Assembly (NCBI GenBank): GCA_002308435.1
Contig: DBUY01000062.1
Span: forward strand, 1 to 15,787
Direction: 5' to 3'
Length of the DNA stretch: 15,787 bases
Origin: Proteobacteria bacterium UBA1278
Lineage (GTDB): Bacteria; Pseudomonadota; Gammaproteobacteria; Comchoanobacterales; Comchoanobacteraceae
Below the pieces are notes generated by a model. That model did not search any database, was not told where the DNA came from, and was given only the letters and a program-made list of their open reading frames with translations. The position numbers were made by a program, and so were the translations under genes. Shown one piece after another: positions 6,597 to 15,447 of the stretch (position 1 is its first letter; each line of letters opens with the position of its first letter).

Positions 6597-8924
6597 TTAC
6601 TTCTGTGCAAATACAGCTGGAAAAACCGATTCAATTCGGCTTACTGTCTGTATTTCTAAGCCCTTGAGCACCTCGGTTGGCATATCGTCTAGATCTTTCT
6701 TATTTTGCTCAGGAATAATGACTGTTTTGATTTGGCCTCTGAGAGCAGCAAGTAATTTTTCTTTCAGTCCACCAATGGCAAGCACATCTCCACACAGAGT
6801 GACCTCTCCAGTCAATGCGATATCTGAGCGAATCTTCTTTCCTGTCACGGCAGATAGAATCACCGCGGTCATGCCAATACCGGCACTTGGACCATCTTTT
6901 GGTGTCGCGCCTTCGGGCACATGCACGTGTATATCGTGCTTATCAAAGAAATTATCTGGAATATGATGTGTAGCGCTCTGTTTTTTCACGATCGATAATG
7001 CTGTCTTGATCGATTCCTTCATGACATCCCCTAAACTACCGGTATAGACATACTTGCCTTTGCCGGGATAGATCAGTGCCTCAATCGTCAGTAGATCGCC
7101 ACCGACCGCAGTCCAAGCTAAGCCTTGAATTTTTCCGACCGCATCATCATTTGCTTTTTCACCGTATTTGTATGGGGGCACACCGAGATACTTTGCAAGT
7201 GACTTTTTAGTGACTGTAACAGCACTCTGCTTTTTCTTTGCACTGTCTGCAAGCTGCTTGACAACCTTGCGGCAGATTTTATTGATATTTCTATCCAGTT
7301 CCCGCACACCAGCTTCACGCGTATAGAACTGGATGACCTGTCTCAATACAGCGGGAGAGATAGTAAGTTCACTTGGCTTCAAGCCATTGTTGTCATAGTT
7401 TTTGTGCAGTAAGTAATTCTCAGCGATATTGAGTTTTTCTTGCTCGGTGTAGCCTGCGATCCGAATGATCTCCATGCGATCTAATAGTGGTAATGGAATA
7501 TCAAGTGAATTTGCCGTAGTTATAAACAAGACATCCGACAAATTATAATCTATTTCTAAATAGTGATCAGAGAACTTACTGTTTTGCTCAGGATCCAACA
7601 CTTCGAGTAGTGCTGCACCTGGGTCACCGCGAAAGTCAGACCCCATCTTGTCAATTTCATCCAGCATGATCAGTGGGTTGGTCACTTTTGCTTTTTTCAT
7701 CGCTTTGATGATCCGACCTGGCATGGCACCGATGTAAGTTTTTCGGTGGCCGCGAATTTCTGACTCATCTCGCACACCACCGAGTGATATCCGCACGAAC
7801 GGTCGTCCAGTCGCGTCGGCAATAGACCGCCCGAGAGAGGTTTTTCCAACGCCTGGAGGCCCTACTAAACATAATATGGGGCCTTTCATCTTTGTGACAC
7901 GATGGCTCACTGCAATACTCTCAATGATACGCTCTTTGACAGCCTTGAGACCAAAATGATCGCTGTCGAGCGCGTCTTGCGCTTTTTTGAGATTGGTATT
8001 CGGCTTAACTTTTTTCTTCCATGGTAATTCAGTCACCCACTCGATATATGAACGAATCACAGTAGACTCAGCGGACATTGGTGGCATCAACCGCAAACGG
8101 TTAATCTCTGCGAGGACTTTCTCTTTACTGTCTGCTGGCAGTCCGAGCAATTCTACCTTCTCTTTGAGTTTTTCTGCTTCAACAACGCCACTTTCTAAAT
8201 CATCATCGCCGAGCTCTTGCTGAATGGCTTTGAGTTTTTGACTTTTGAAGTAGTTCTCTTGGTCTTTGGATATACTTTTCTTTACCCGACTGTGAATACG
8301 TTGATCAATCTGCATCCACTCAATCTCTTGCTGTAAGATGGTAACGATACGCTCAACTCGTGTCTCAACATCGACAACATCCAGTATCTCTTGCTTTCTC
8401 TCGGGGTCAATCGGTAAATTGATTGTAATTAGATCACATAATCTGCCAGTATGCGAAATACTTTTCAGTGCGGCAACCACCTCAGGACTGATACTTTCAG
8501 TGTGTTTGGCGTAGTCAGCAAATCGATTCATCACGACTTTTGTCAATGTACTGTCGTCAATCAGTGCTTTTTCAGGCTGAATGCTGACCAGTGCGCGTTT
8601 ACAGACGTCATCGTCATTAATTCCACACAACTTGGCTCGACTCACTCCCTCGACGAGAATCTTGTAACAGCCGTCAGGCAGCTTGATTATCTGGGGTATC
8701 TTTGCGACGGTGCCCATCTCGTGTAAATCGTCAATGCGAGGATATTCTTTTCCTGCGTCTTTTTGTGCGACACAAAAGATTTCACAATCGCGCTCAATTG
8801 CAGTCTCAATGACACGTTTTGAGCTTTTTCTACCGACGAATAGGGGTAATACCATGTGTGGGAATACAACGATATCGCGCAATGGCAGTAATGGAAATAA
8901 ATTCACGTCTTCTGATGGATCCAT
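6597..8924 (-). CDS. lon: ATP-dependent protease Lon
   Basis: Lon is a cytoplasmic hexameric AAA+ serine protease that degrades misfolded and selected regulatory proteins. This 775-residue protein (E. coli 784) has all expected parts: an N-terminal substrate domain opening with LPLRDIVVFPHM (about 13-24), Walker A GPPGVGKT at 355-362 (Lys361), Walker B LDEID at 421-425, and the C-terminal protease domain with catalytic Ser680 in DGPSAGIGM and Lys723 in GGLKEK, the spacing of 43 matching the E. coli Ser679/Lys722 pair. It starts 8 bases after clpX, and the end of clpX carries GGAAGGAAG as the likely though distant ribosome site. So it is probably transcribed with clpX, unlike E. coli where lon has its own heat-shock promoter; I saw no promoter in the 8-base gap, but one inside clpX cannot be excluded. 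The usual downstream hupB is absent. Confidence 0.98.
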   Translation of the reverse strand: MDPSEDVNLFPLLPLRDIVVFPHMVLPLFVGRKSSKRVIETAIERDCEIFCVAQKDAGKEYPRIDDLHEMGTVAKIPQIIKLPDGCYKILVEGVSRAKLCGINDDDVCKRALVSIQPEKALIDDSTLTKVVMNRFADYAKHTESISPEVVAALKSISHTGRLCDLITINLPIDPERKQEILDVVDVETRVERIVTILQQEIEWMQIDQRIHSRVKKSISKDQENYFKSQKLKAIQQELGDDDLESGVVEAEKLKEKVELLGLPADSKEKVLAEINRLRLMPPMSAESTVIRSYIEWVTELPWKKKVKPNTNLKKAQDALDSDHFGLKAVKERIIESIAVSHRVTKMKGPILCLVGPPGVGKTSLGRSIADATGRPFVRISLGGVRDESEIRGHRKTYIGAMPGRIIKAMKKAKVTNPLIMLDEIDKMGSDFRGDPGAALLEVLDPEQNSKFSDHYLEIDYNLSDVLFITTANSLDIPLPLLDRMEIIRIAGYTEQEKLNIAENYLLHKNYDNNGLKPSELTISPAVLRQVIQFYTREAGVRELDRNINKICRKVVKQLADSAKKKQSAVTVTKKSLAKYLGVPPYKYGEKANDDAVGKIQGLAWTAVGGDLLTIEALIYPGKGKYVYTGSLGDVMKESIKTALSIVKKQSATHHIPDNFFDKHDIHVHVPEGATPKDGPSAGIGMTAVILSAVTGKKIRSDIALTGEVTLCGDVLAIGGLKEKLLAALRGQIKTVIIPEQNKKDLDDMPTEVLKGLEIQTVSRIESVFPAVFAQK

Positions 8925-8932
8925 GTGCTGCT

Positions 8933-10183
8933 CTAACTTCCTTCCACTCGATCTAGCTTATCAAATACAAGCAGTGGATCTGCTTGATCTACAATCACTG
9001 ACTCATCGATGACAACCTTGCAGACATTATCCATTGAAGGGACTTCAAACATGACGTTGAGTAGGATCTTTTCGATGATGGATCGCAAACCACGTGCCCC
9101 AGACTTCTGCTGGTTCGCTTGTTTTGCAATTGCAACCAACGCTTGCTCAGTAAAGTCAAGCTCAACCTCTTCCATAATAAACAAGGATTTATACTGCTTA
9201 ATGAGCGCATCTTTGGGTTCAGTTAGAATACGGATTAAGTCTTTTTCGCTGAGTTCGTCGATTTTAGTCACAACTGGCAGACGGCCGATGAACTCTGGGA
9301 TGAGGCCATATCGGATCAAATCTTCCGCTTGAACCTTGTCGAGCACTTGATTCAGCTTAGCTTTCTTGTTCTTGCTAATGACTTTTGCATTGAAACCAAT
9401 ACTCGACTTCTCGGTTCGCTCTAGCACAACTTTATCAAGACCAGCGAATGCGCCAGCGCAGATAAATAGGATGTTGGTGGTGTCTACTTGGATGTACTCT
9501 TGGTTCGGATGCTTGCGCCCGCCCTGCGGTGGCACAGAAACTGTTGATCCCTCAATGAGCTTCAGTAATGCTTGCTGAACCCCTTCCCCGGAGACATCGC
9601 GCGTGATCGATGGGCCGTCAGACTTTTTCGTAATTTTGTCGATTTCATCGATGTAGATAATACCTTGCTGAGCCTTCTCGACATCGTAATCACAGTTTTG
9701 CAGTAACTTTTGAACGATATTTTCGACATCTTCGCCGACATAACCCGCTTCGGTCAATGTGGTCGCATCGACGATTGCAAATGGAATATTCAGCTTTTTT
9801 GCCATTGACTTGGCGAGTAGCGTTTTTCCAGAGCCCGTTGGACCAATTAATAGAATATTACTTTTACCAAGCTCTACTTCTTGGTCATCAAAATCATGAC
9901 TTTGTAACCGCTTGTAGTGGTTATAGAGGGCGACCGATAATACCTTCTTGGCCTTTTTTTGACCGACAACATACTGGTCTAAGTGCTCAAGAATTTCCTT
10001 TGGCTTGGGCAGTTTAGTTGTCTGCGTGCTTTGCTTCTCTTCAGCGCGGTCGTCTTCGACCAACTGGCCACACAAATGAATGCATTCGTTACAAATACAC
10101 ACACCGGGATGACCTTGTACGAGTCGGCTGACTTCGTCTTGACTTTTTCCACAAAAGGAACAGTGATGGCTATCGTTAGTCAT
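8933..10183 (-). CDS. clpX: ATP-dependent Clp protease ATPase subunit ClpX
   Basis: ClpX is the AAA+ unfoldase hexamer that recognises tagged proteins (for example ssrA) and feeds them to ClpP. The 416-residue protein is complete: N-terminal C4 zinc-binding domain with C8, C11, C31 and C34; Walker A GPTGSGKT at 114-121; the pore-1 loop GYVG at 147-150; Walker B IIYIDEID at 175-182; the RKH pore loop at 223-225; the ClpP-docking loop IGF at 262-264 (sequence IGFNA); and sensor-2 GARGLR at 362-367. All catalytic residues I checked are present, so it should be active and able to bind ClpP. The clpP stop is 86 bases upstream, and that gap contains an extended -10 promoter, so it may have both read-through and independent expression. 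No strong ribosome site precedes the ATG. Confidence 0.98.
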   Translation of the reverse strand: MTNDSHHCSFCGKSQDEVSRLVQGHPGVCICNECIHLCGQLVEDDRAEEKQSTQTTKLPKPKEILEHLDQYVVGQKKAKKVLSVALYNHYKRLQSHDFDDQEVELGKSNILLIGPTGSGKTLLAKSMAKKLNIPFAIVDATTLTEAGYVGEDVENIVQKLLQNCDYDVEKAQQGIIYIDEIDKITKKSDGPSITRDVSGEGVQQALLKLIEGSTVSVPPQGGRKHPNQEYIQVDTTNILFICAGAFAGLDKVVLERTEKSSIGFNAKVISKNKKAKLNQVLDKVQAEDLIRYGLIPEFIGRLPVVTKIDELSEKDLIRILTEPKDALIKQYKSLFIMEEVELDFTEQALVAIAKQANQQKSGARGLRSIIEKILLNVMFEVPSMDNVCKVVIDESVIVDQADPLLVFDKLDRVEGS

Positions 10184-10212
10184 AGTCTGCTTAACCTTGT
10201 TTCACGTTTCTA

Positions 10213-10242
10213 ATTTTAGCATATGTCTAGTCGGCAGAGCAA
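10213..10242 (-). promoter_or_regulatory. Probable extended -10 promoter for clpX-lon
   Basis: On the minus strand TTGCTC (10237-10242) and TAAAAT (10213-10218) are 18 bases apart, with TGC immediately before the -10. The clpX ATG lies 29 bases downstream of the -10. An independent clpX promoter within a clpP-clpX operon is plausible. Confidence 0.5.
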
Positions 10243-10269
10243 TGCAGTGATGGGCACTATTTAGTGTCT

Positions 10270-10884
10270 TTATGCTGCAACGATCTCGTCTTTAGGCATA
10301 ATGATCTCATCGACGATACCATAATCCAGCGCGTGCTGTGCAGTCATGAAGTAATCCCTGTCCATGTCTTTGTGTAGATCGTCAACGGTGCGCCCACTGT
10401 GTTTGGAGATAATCCCATTCACGAGTGCGTTGATGCGGCGTGTCTCTTTGGCATGAATTTCGATATCAGCTGCTTGGCCCTGGAACCCGCCGAGCACCTG
10501 GTGAATCATTACGGTCGCGTGCGGTAGACATTTCCGTTTACCTGCAGCCCCTGCGCATAGCAATAATGACCCAGCACTCGCTGCTTGGCCAATACATAGC
10601 GTTGATACATCGGGTTTGATGAACTGCATTGTGTCATAAATAGCCAGTGCTGCTGATACGACGCCGCCTGGTGAGTTGATGTAGAGCGATATTTCACGAT
10701 CTGGGTCTTCACTCTCAAGAAACAATAACTGTGCAACGACCAGGTTGGCCATATTCTCTTCAATGGGTCCAACCAGAAATATGATATGCTCTTTGAGCAT
10801 GCGAGAATAAATGTCGTAAGCACGCTCACCACGAGAGCTTGTTTCGACGACCATTGGAACGAGATTGTTGCTGATTTGTGTCAT
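10270..10884 (-). CDS. clpP: ATP-dependent Clp protease proteolytic subunit ClpP
   Basis: ClpP forms the tetradecameric serine protease barrel served by ClpX. The 204-residue protein shows the catalytic triad: Ser103 in GQAASAG, His128 in VMIHQVLGG and Asp177 in DMDRDYF, equivalent to E. coli Ser111, His136 and Asp185. The N-terminus reads MTQISNNLVPMVVE; the conserved LVPMVVE segment begins only seven residues in, so any propeptide is shorter than the 14 residues of E. coli. The ATG shares one base with the tig stop (TAATG), and the ribosome site AAGGAG lies inside the last tig codons at 5-base spacing. This is a classical arrangement for translational coupling to trigger factor. Confidence 0.98.
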   Translation of the reverse strand: MTQISNNLVPMVVETSSRGERAYDIYSRMLKEHIIFLVGPIEENMANLVVAQLLFLESEDPDREISLYINSPGGVVSAALAIYDTMQFIKPDVSTLCIGQAASAGSLLLCAGAAGKRKCLPHATVMIHQVLGGFQGQAADIEIHAKETRRINALVNGIISKHSGRTVDDLHKDMDRDYFMTAQHALDYGIVDEIIMPKDEIVAA

Positions 10885-12167
10885 TAGGACTCCTTGTTTA
10901 GCTCGGATTTTGCAGATTCTAGTGTCATTTTTTCTTCATTAAGCTGACATAAATCGAGTGCATGGTCAAGCACCTTGTTTTCAAGGACAGCGATTTTCAC
11001 TTTCTCAAGTTGGTTCTTGTCTTGTGCATACCAGGACATGAACAACTTTTTATCAATACCGGGTGGCACGATGGATTCAATAAACTGCTCAATGTCAGCG
11101 TTGGTGACCTGTGTTTTGAAATTCTCAGCTAACTGCTGCACAATCAATGAGTATTTTACTCGTGATTCGGCTTTTTCTTTGCTCGCTTTATCTGGCTCGC
11201 CTGCTTTATCGCCACCCAACTCAGCCGTGACTAATGACTGGGGCACTAAACAATCAACATGTGCAACTAGGGCATCCGATAGCCGCTTGTGCGTTAGACG
11301 CTTAGCTGTCTGATCTGCCATGGGCTGTTTTTGCACCTTGATTTCTTCAAGGAATGCTTTTTTTGTGGTTGCCTTGCTGCCTGACTTTTCAAACCAAGCT
11401 TTATCCAGCTTGGCATACTGTGCTTCTTTGACATCATGAAGCACGATTGTGAATAGTGCTGCTTTACCGGCGAGATGATCGGCGTGATAGGTCTCTGGGA
11501 ATGTAACTTCAATCGCCTTGGTTTCTCCGGCCTTCATTCCAATTATCCCAGCTTCAAGGTCTTCAATGAAACGCCCCTCTCCGAGCACGATCTCCGCTTT
11601 TTCAGCGCTGCCACCTTCGAATGCTGTGTCATCGATTTTACCGACGTAATCAATTGTTACCTGGTCTCCCTTGCTGGCCGCTTTCTTAATCGGCTGCCAC
11701 TCAGGGGATTGCTTGATGGCTTCATCGGCTAGCTGTTCACATTCTTTCTCAGTTAAATCAACCAGTGCTTTTTTTAATGTCAGCTTCTTAAAATCCACTG
11801 TATCGATCACTGGCAAGGATTCGAACTCAGCAGTGTATTCAACGTCACTGCCTAGTTGGATCGGCTTGATGTCGACTTTGGGCTGTGCCGCCATTTTAAG
11901 CTGCTCTTTTTCTAGGATTTGCGACAATGATTGCTGCACAACTTCTTCGGTTGTCTCTTGCATTAGTGCGGGTCCGTAACGTTTGTCTAGAAGCGTCTTC
12001 GGCACTTTACCAGGCCTAAACCCAGGCAACTTCATGTCTTTGGTGATGTCGTTGAGCTTCTTGTCATACACTGATTTAAAGAAATGTCCATGCACGGCAG
12101 CTTGCAGTGCATGTTGTAGAGCATCTTTTTTGATGTCATAGGTTTTATTGATTGCGTCTGTCGCCAT
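10884..12167 (-). CDS. tig: Trigger factor, ribosome-bound chaperone
   Basis: Trigger factor binds ribosomal protein uL23 at the exit tunnel and shields nascent chains; it also has a peptidyl-prolyl isomerase domain. The 427-residue protein (E. coli 432) has the ribosome-binding signature GFRPGKVP at 49-56, an FKBP-like domain at about 165-248 (GDQVTIDYVGKI, then FEGG and the GEGRFIEDLEAGIIGM stretch), and a long helical C-terminal cradle (about 255-427) that is rich in Lys and Gln. The ATG is preceded by AAGG at 7-base spacing. It begins only 22 bases after the encoded CCA of tRNA-Leu, so its mRNA is probably released or shortened by processing of that tRNA. The clpP start overlaps its stop by 1 base. 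Confidence 0.97.
   Translation of the reverse strand: MATDAINKTYDIKKDALQHALQAAVHGHFFKSVYDKKLNDITKDMKLPGFRPGKVPKTLLDKRYGPALMQETTEEVVQQSLSQILEKEQLKMAAQPKVDIKPIQLGSDVEYTAEFESLPVIDTVDFKKLTLKKALVDLTEKECEQLADEAIKQSPEWQPIKKAASKGDQVTIDYVGKIDDTAFEGGSAEKAEIVLGEGRFIEDLEAGIIGMKAGETKAIEVTFPETYHADHLAGKAALFTIVLHDVKEAQYAKLDKAWFEKSGSKATTKKAFLEEIKVQKQPMADQTAKRLTHKRLSDALVAHVDCLVPQSLVTAELGGDKAGEPDKASKEKAESRVKYSLIVQQLAENFKTQVTNADIEQFIESIVPPGIDKKLFMSWYAQDKNQLEKVKIAVLENKVLDHALDLCQLNEEKMTLESAKSELNKES
10890..10895 (-). promoter_or_regulatory. clpP ribosome binding site inside the tig coding end
   Basis: AAGGAG encodes the Lys and Glu before the last Ser of trigger factor and precedes the clpP ATG by five bases. The overlapped TAATG makes termination on tig and start on clpP adjacent events. 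Confidence 0.8.
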
Positions 12168-12189
12168 GGGTCTACCTTGGGTTGTGTCG

Positions 12190-12274
<85 letters not shown>

Positions 12275-12290
12275 CGTGAAGAATGGCAAA

Positions 12291-12319
12291 ATCATACTAA
12301 AAAGCACGTTCTAAGTCAA
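12291..12319 (-). promoter_or_regulatory. Strong sigma-70 promoter for tRNA-Leu and tig operon
   Basis: TTGACT (12314-12319) and TATGAT (12291-12296) on the minus strand are exactly 17 bases apart, each with one mismatch to consensus. The predicted start is about 10 bases before the tRNA-Leu 5' end. It serves tRNA-Leu and, by read-through, tig-clpP and possibly clpX-lon. Confidence 0.75.
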
Positions 12320-12403
12320 TTGCGGTTGAAAATATTACAATAATTTCTGATTTTTCTGGGTTGATGATCTATATTGCTTGGACGAAACAATAATTAAATA
12401 ATA

Positions 12404-14491
12404 ATGAGTAATGAATTGGCGGGTAAAACCCGATCAAAATTCAGGGTTTACCTCATCTACTTGACCCTGCATGCGCTGGCCTTTTTAGCACTGGCCATGA
12501 TTCGCGCGGCTGTCCATCATCCTGTCATTTTGGAAAACCCAGTTACGCTTTTTGCTTCCTTGGTTTCAATGTTTTATGTTAGCACGCTAGTAAGCAACCA
12601 ACTACACTCGGCTTACCATAACCTCTATACGAGCTATCGGGTTTATCTAGATCACGACAAACCGAAGACCCCTGGGCACTATGGACTCTTCATGTTGAAA
12701 TTATTGTCTTCAGTGACGATCAACACGGTACTACTATTCTGGACTGCTTTTGTGTTAACTTATCCCGTGGTAAATGTTGTTTCAGCAAGCATTGGTTTCC
12801 TCGCTTATCACTTGTTGACTGTGGCGAGAGATTATTGTTCAAGTTGCTACGCGTTTGATTTTGTGGATCGATATTTTAGTGTCACATTGGCACCAAACAG
12901 TACTGTAATGAAACAATCTTGGTCTAATGAAGACGACTCATCTTATCCTTATATTGCAGGTCACGCTGGCCTTCGCAATATCGATCTTGTCAATCGCCCA
13001 GATCTGTGCTGTGGGTTACACACGATCCTACCGCAACTTTATAACGAGAACCCTGTCGCCATGACTCGCCCATTGCAACTGATTCATAAGCGAACAGGTG
13101 CTATCATATGGGCTGAATCAGATGTAGCGATACACCACATGTCTCAAATCAGTGCTGATTACACTGTTCGCCTCTATGACCAACCAGATTGCCAGGCAAA
13201 AATTCATGAAATTCGTCATTACTATGCGTGTATGTCGCAGCGAATGAATGCATTCAAGCAGGCGCAGAGGCATTTTAGATCTTTAATTACCAGCGATGTA
13301 TTCAAAAACTACATGCAAGCCATCTCATCGACAGAGGACATTTCTCTTCCGAGATCACTCAAGACAGATACGTCGATACCACAAGACTTAGTCCGTGACC
13401 TGAATAACCAACGCAATTATGTGCTATCACACTTTCAGCGTGGACCCGTTACTCGAGAAACCACACCCCCAACACTGAGCGTTGGCGCTTCAGCAGAGTA
13501 TTGCGCAATAACCGGAAATGCTGTGACGATTCCTATCATTGTGCGCTTAACCCACGTCGACGCAGCAGATGCACAGAACAATCAAACATTTTATTGTGAT
13601 TTGTACAGCCTCATTCATTGGCTGGATAATAACCCGAACGGTTACCATATTTCTGATCAAGTTGCTAAAGACAAAGCAACAATTAATCAGATCATCTACG
13701 ACACGCCGATGTTGGATAAAGACACCGCTAACAAACTTCAACACGTATCTGAAAAAATTATTGACTCACACCCTAGCAACCCGATTGGCTTACTGATTGC
13801 TGAGTACGGCCCGCTTGCAAAAAAGCCAATAGAAGCGTTACTGAGAACACAATACATGCGACAAAGACTCCATGCTCCAGATTTAATGAAGTCGATCTGT
13901 AAAGGCTATCTCTCCTTGTCAGATTATCTGCAATCTCGTCGTATGCATGACCTCAATGAGATTGTGACGCAGCATGCATATACCCGAGCCGTAAGCTCTT
14001 ATCGCAGCACGCGTGGCTACACAGCTGAACTCTCAGGTGACGACATTCTACTCCACAAGCGTTGGCCTATGGGTATTGCCGTGCTTCTATCTCCAGATTT
14101 CAAGGTGACATTTGCGCTTGATGAATCCATGTTACAAGACAAACACGCGCACATGCTGCAGGTCATTCAACATGTATTAAAGCCACAAATGGAGGCCATT
14201 AAATCTCAGCTGGTTGATGAGCAAACTTATTATATCCACTCGCCAGAGCAAGCCTGTGTAAGCTCTGGTAACGATGTATCAATTGATAGCTTACTCGAGA
14301 TGGGGCTATTTCAAGAAACATCGCGTATCACAACAACCCCTTTGCCAAAATATTCAAATCACATGGGTCTACGATTATTTGCAGATGCGACTCCTGCGCA
14401 ACAGTCATCAAACGTTGCTGACGAGAAGCCGCCAGCTGATTCTAACTCTGGGCCTGATCTGCGCCCAACTACACTCTTTCGAGAAATGTAA
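12404..14491 (+). CDS. Large membrane-anchored protein of unknown function
   Basis: This 695-residue protein is of no family I recognise. Residues 1-145 are membrane-rich, with four likely spans at about 15-34, 46-65, 97-119 and 121-141, and the short N-terminal tail has several Lys/Arg. Residues about 150-695 are soluble, with mixed alpha/beta character and little repetition, ending in a low-complexity tail (ADEKPPADSNSGPDLRPTT). Length and topology would fit a membrane-tethered sensor, receptor or effector, but no kinase, GGDEF, HAMP or protease motif was visible. No ribosome site precedes the ATG and the upstream bases are AT-rich. The gene is opposed to the flanking tRNA genes and is the first of a three-gene plus-strand block. 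Its ATG is about 85 bases from the -35 of the divergent tRNA-Leu promoter. The function is open. Confidence 0.8.
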   Translation: MSNELAGKTRSKFRVYLIYLTLHALAFLALAMIRAAVHHPVILENPVTLFASLVSMFYVSTLVSNQLHSAYHNLYTSYRVYLDHDKPKTPGHYGLFMLKLLSSVTINTVLLFWTAFVLTYPVVNVVSASIGFLAYHLLTVARDYCSSCYAFDFVDRYFSVTLAPNSTVMKQSWSNEDDSSYPYIAGHAGLRNIDLVNRPDLCCGLHTILPQLYNENPVAMTRPLQLIHKRTGAIIWAESDVAIHHMSQISADYTVRLYDQPDCQAKIHEIRHYYACMSQRMNAFKQAQRHFRSLITSDVFKNYMQAISSTEDISLPRSLKTDTSIPQDLVRDLNNQRNYVLSHFQRGPVTRETTPPTLSVGASAEYCAITGNAVTIPIIVRLTHVDAADAQNNQTFYCDLYSLIHWLDNNPNGYHISDQVAKDKATINQIIYDTPMLDKDTANKLQHVSEKIIDSHPSNPIGLLIAEYGPLAKKPIEALLRTQYMRQRLHAPDLMKSICKGYLSLSDYLQSRRMHDLNEIVTQHAYTRAVSSYRSTRGYTAELSGDDILLHKRWPMGIAVLLSPDFKVTFALDESMLQDKHAHMLQVIQHVLKPQMEAIKSQLVDEQTYYIHSPEQACVSSGNDVSIDSLLEMGLFQETSRITTTPLPKYSNHMGLRLFADATPAQQSSNVADEKPPADSNSGPDLRPTTLFREM

Positions 14492-14537
14492 CTATCGGCT
14501 ATAAACCTCGACCATTTCGCTCATTCGACGATTAGTC

Positions 14538-14567
14538 TTTGCATATCATAGCAAAACACTCTATACT
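14538..14567 (+). promoter_or_regulatory. Probable promoter of the Nudix gene
   Basis: TATACT (14562-14567) lies 18 bases after TTTGCA (14538-14543), a 4-of-6 match to the -35 consensus (or 17 after TTGCAT). It lies about 28 bases before the ATG at 14596. This allows expression apart from the membrane protein gene that ends 104 bases before that ATG. Confidence 0.5.
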
Positions 14568-14595
14568 CGGCTGTAACTACAGTTAAGAAATTATT

Positions 14596-15024
14596 ATGGC
14601 AAAAGCAATCAAGTACGAAAAGTCTTGTGGCATCGTCTTGGTCAACCGAGACCGCGTTCTGCTTCTACATTACCCAAGTGGCCATTGGGACTTCCCGAAG
14701 GGTCATGTGGATGGCGATGAACAGGAGGAAGACACTGCACGCCGCGAGCTTCACGAAGAAACTGGTATAGAAGATGTCATCTTTATTGATGGTTTTCGCT
14801 ATGCGACCAGCTATCATTATCGTCGAGGACGCCACATATATCACAAGAAAGTGGTCTACTTTCTGGGTCAAACACAAGTAGAGGCCGTTACAATCAGCCA
14901 TGAGCATCAAGGCTTTCAGTGGTGTAGCTGGCATGATTGTAAAGAGACTCTGACGTTTTTAAATTCTCGCTCTATCCTTGTCGAGGCCGAAAACTTTCTT
15001 CACCCAGACGAGGAAACACTGTGA
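14596..15024 (+). CDS. Nudix hydrolase, likely diadenosine tetraphosphatase type
   Basis: This 142-residue protein has a complete Nudix box at residues 36-58: G36, E42, R50-E51-L52, E54-E55, G57, I58, fitting G-x5-E-x7-R-E-U-x-E-E-x-G-U. The preceding HYPSGHWDFPKGHVDGDE resembles the asymmetric Ap4A hydrolases (NUDT2-like), which split dinucleoside polyphosphates; other nucleoside-diphosphate derivatives are possible, since Nudix specificity is hard to call. The protein is cytoplasmic, with no extra domain. The ATG follows a weak ribosome site. It lies between the large membrane protein and the acidic protein genes on the same strand. It probably cleans up nucleotide by-products, but a link to its neighbours is not shown by the sequence. 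Confidence 0.92.
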   Translation: MAKAIKYEKSCGIVLVNRDRVLLLHYPSGHWDFPKGHVDGDEQEEDTARRELHEETGIEDVIFIDGFRYATSYHYRRGRHIYHKKVVYFLGQTQVEAVTISHEHQGFQWCSWHDCKETLTFLNSRSILVEAENFLHPDEETL

Positions 15025-15117
15025 GCACAGGATGTGTCATGATATGGACTGCCGCTCTGTGAACTGTGGTCATAGCTTACAAGTTGAATCTGCATTGTCA
15101 TTTGAAGGCCAATCGTT

Positions 15118-15447
15118 ATGACGTCGTTCAGACAAATGCTTTCTAAGCTTTACAGCAGATTCCTTGGTAAGCCCGGCGATGATGACGAAGTGACAATCAC
15201 TTTTAGCCCGATTCCAGGTCAAGCTCACTCACCCTATGGGCTGAAAACATCTAAATTGGCTGATAACTCCAAGGGCCGGCAACCGAAATTTACGATCGAA
15301 TCAGACGATTCGAGCAGCGACAGCGATGATGATATTCAAATTGATCTTCGCTCTGATAACTCACAGGAAATAAACGCAGATGAGGCGCATAATGATGAAC
15401 GCTCGACTATGGCTAAATTGTGCGAGCGTTTGTCTGGGAAAGGCTAA
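15118..15447 (+). CDS. Small acidic Ser/Asp-rich hypothetical protein
   Basis: This 109-residue protein is of no recognised family. It has a basic amphipathic N-terminal segment (residues 1-18, with F4, L8, L11, F15 and L16 on one face), a central disordered-looking part with a strongly acidic serine run (about 61-82: ESDDSSSDSDDD, then IQIDLRSDNS), and a short helical C-terminus (MAKLCERLSGKG). The ATG follows a weak AAGG at 9-base spacing. It is preceded by the Nudix gene at 93 bases and followed by 105 bases without visible function, then by convergent tRNA genes. The serine-acid cluster resembles casein-kinase-2-type sites of eukaryotes, which is only a resemblance. It may be a real small protein; the frame is clean and the composition coherent. 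Confidence 0.6.
   Translation: MTSFRQMLSKLYSRFLGKPGDDDEVTITFSPIPGQAHSPYGLKTSKLADNSKGRQPKFTIESDDSSSDSDDDIQIDLRSDNSQEINADEAHNDERSTMAKLCERLSGKG

Noticed and set aside
6445..6966. 173-codon plus-strand frame covering the lon 3' end
   Set aside because: It spans two minus-strand genes including the Lon catalytic region; composition is what an antisense shadow would give.
10255..10266. Short CACT...AGTG hairpin after clpP as a terminator
   Set aside because: Only four base pairs with no U-tract, so it is unlikely to stop transcription.
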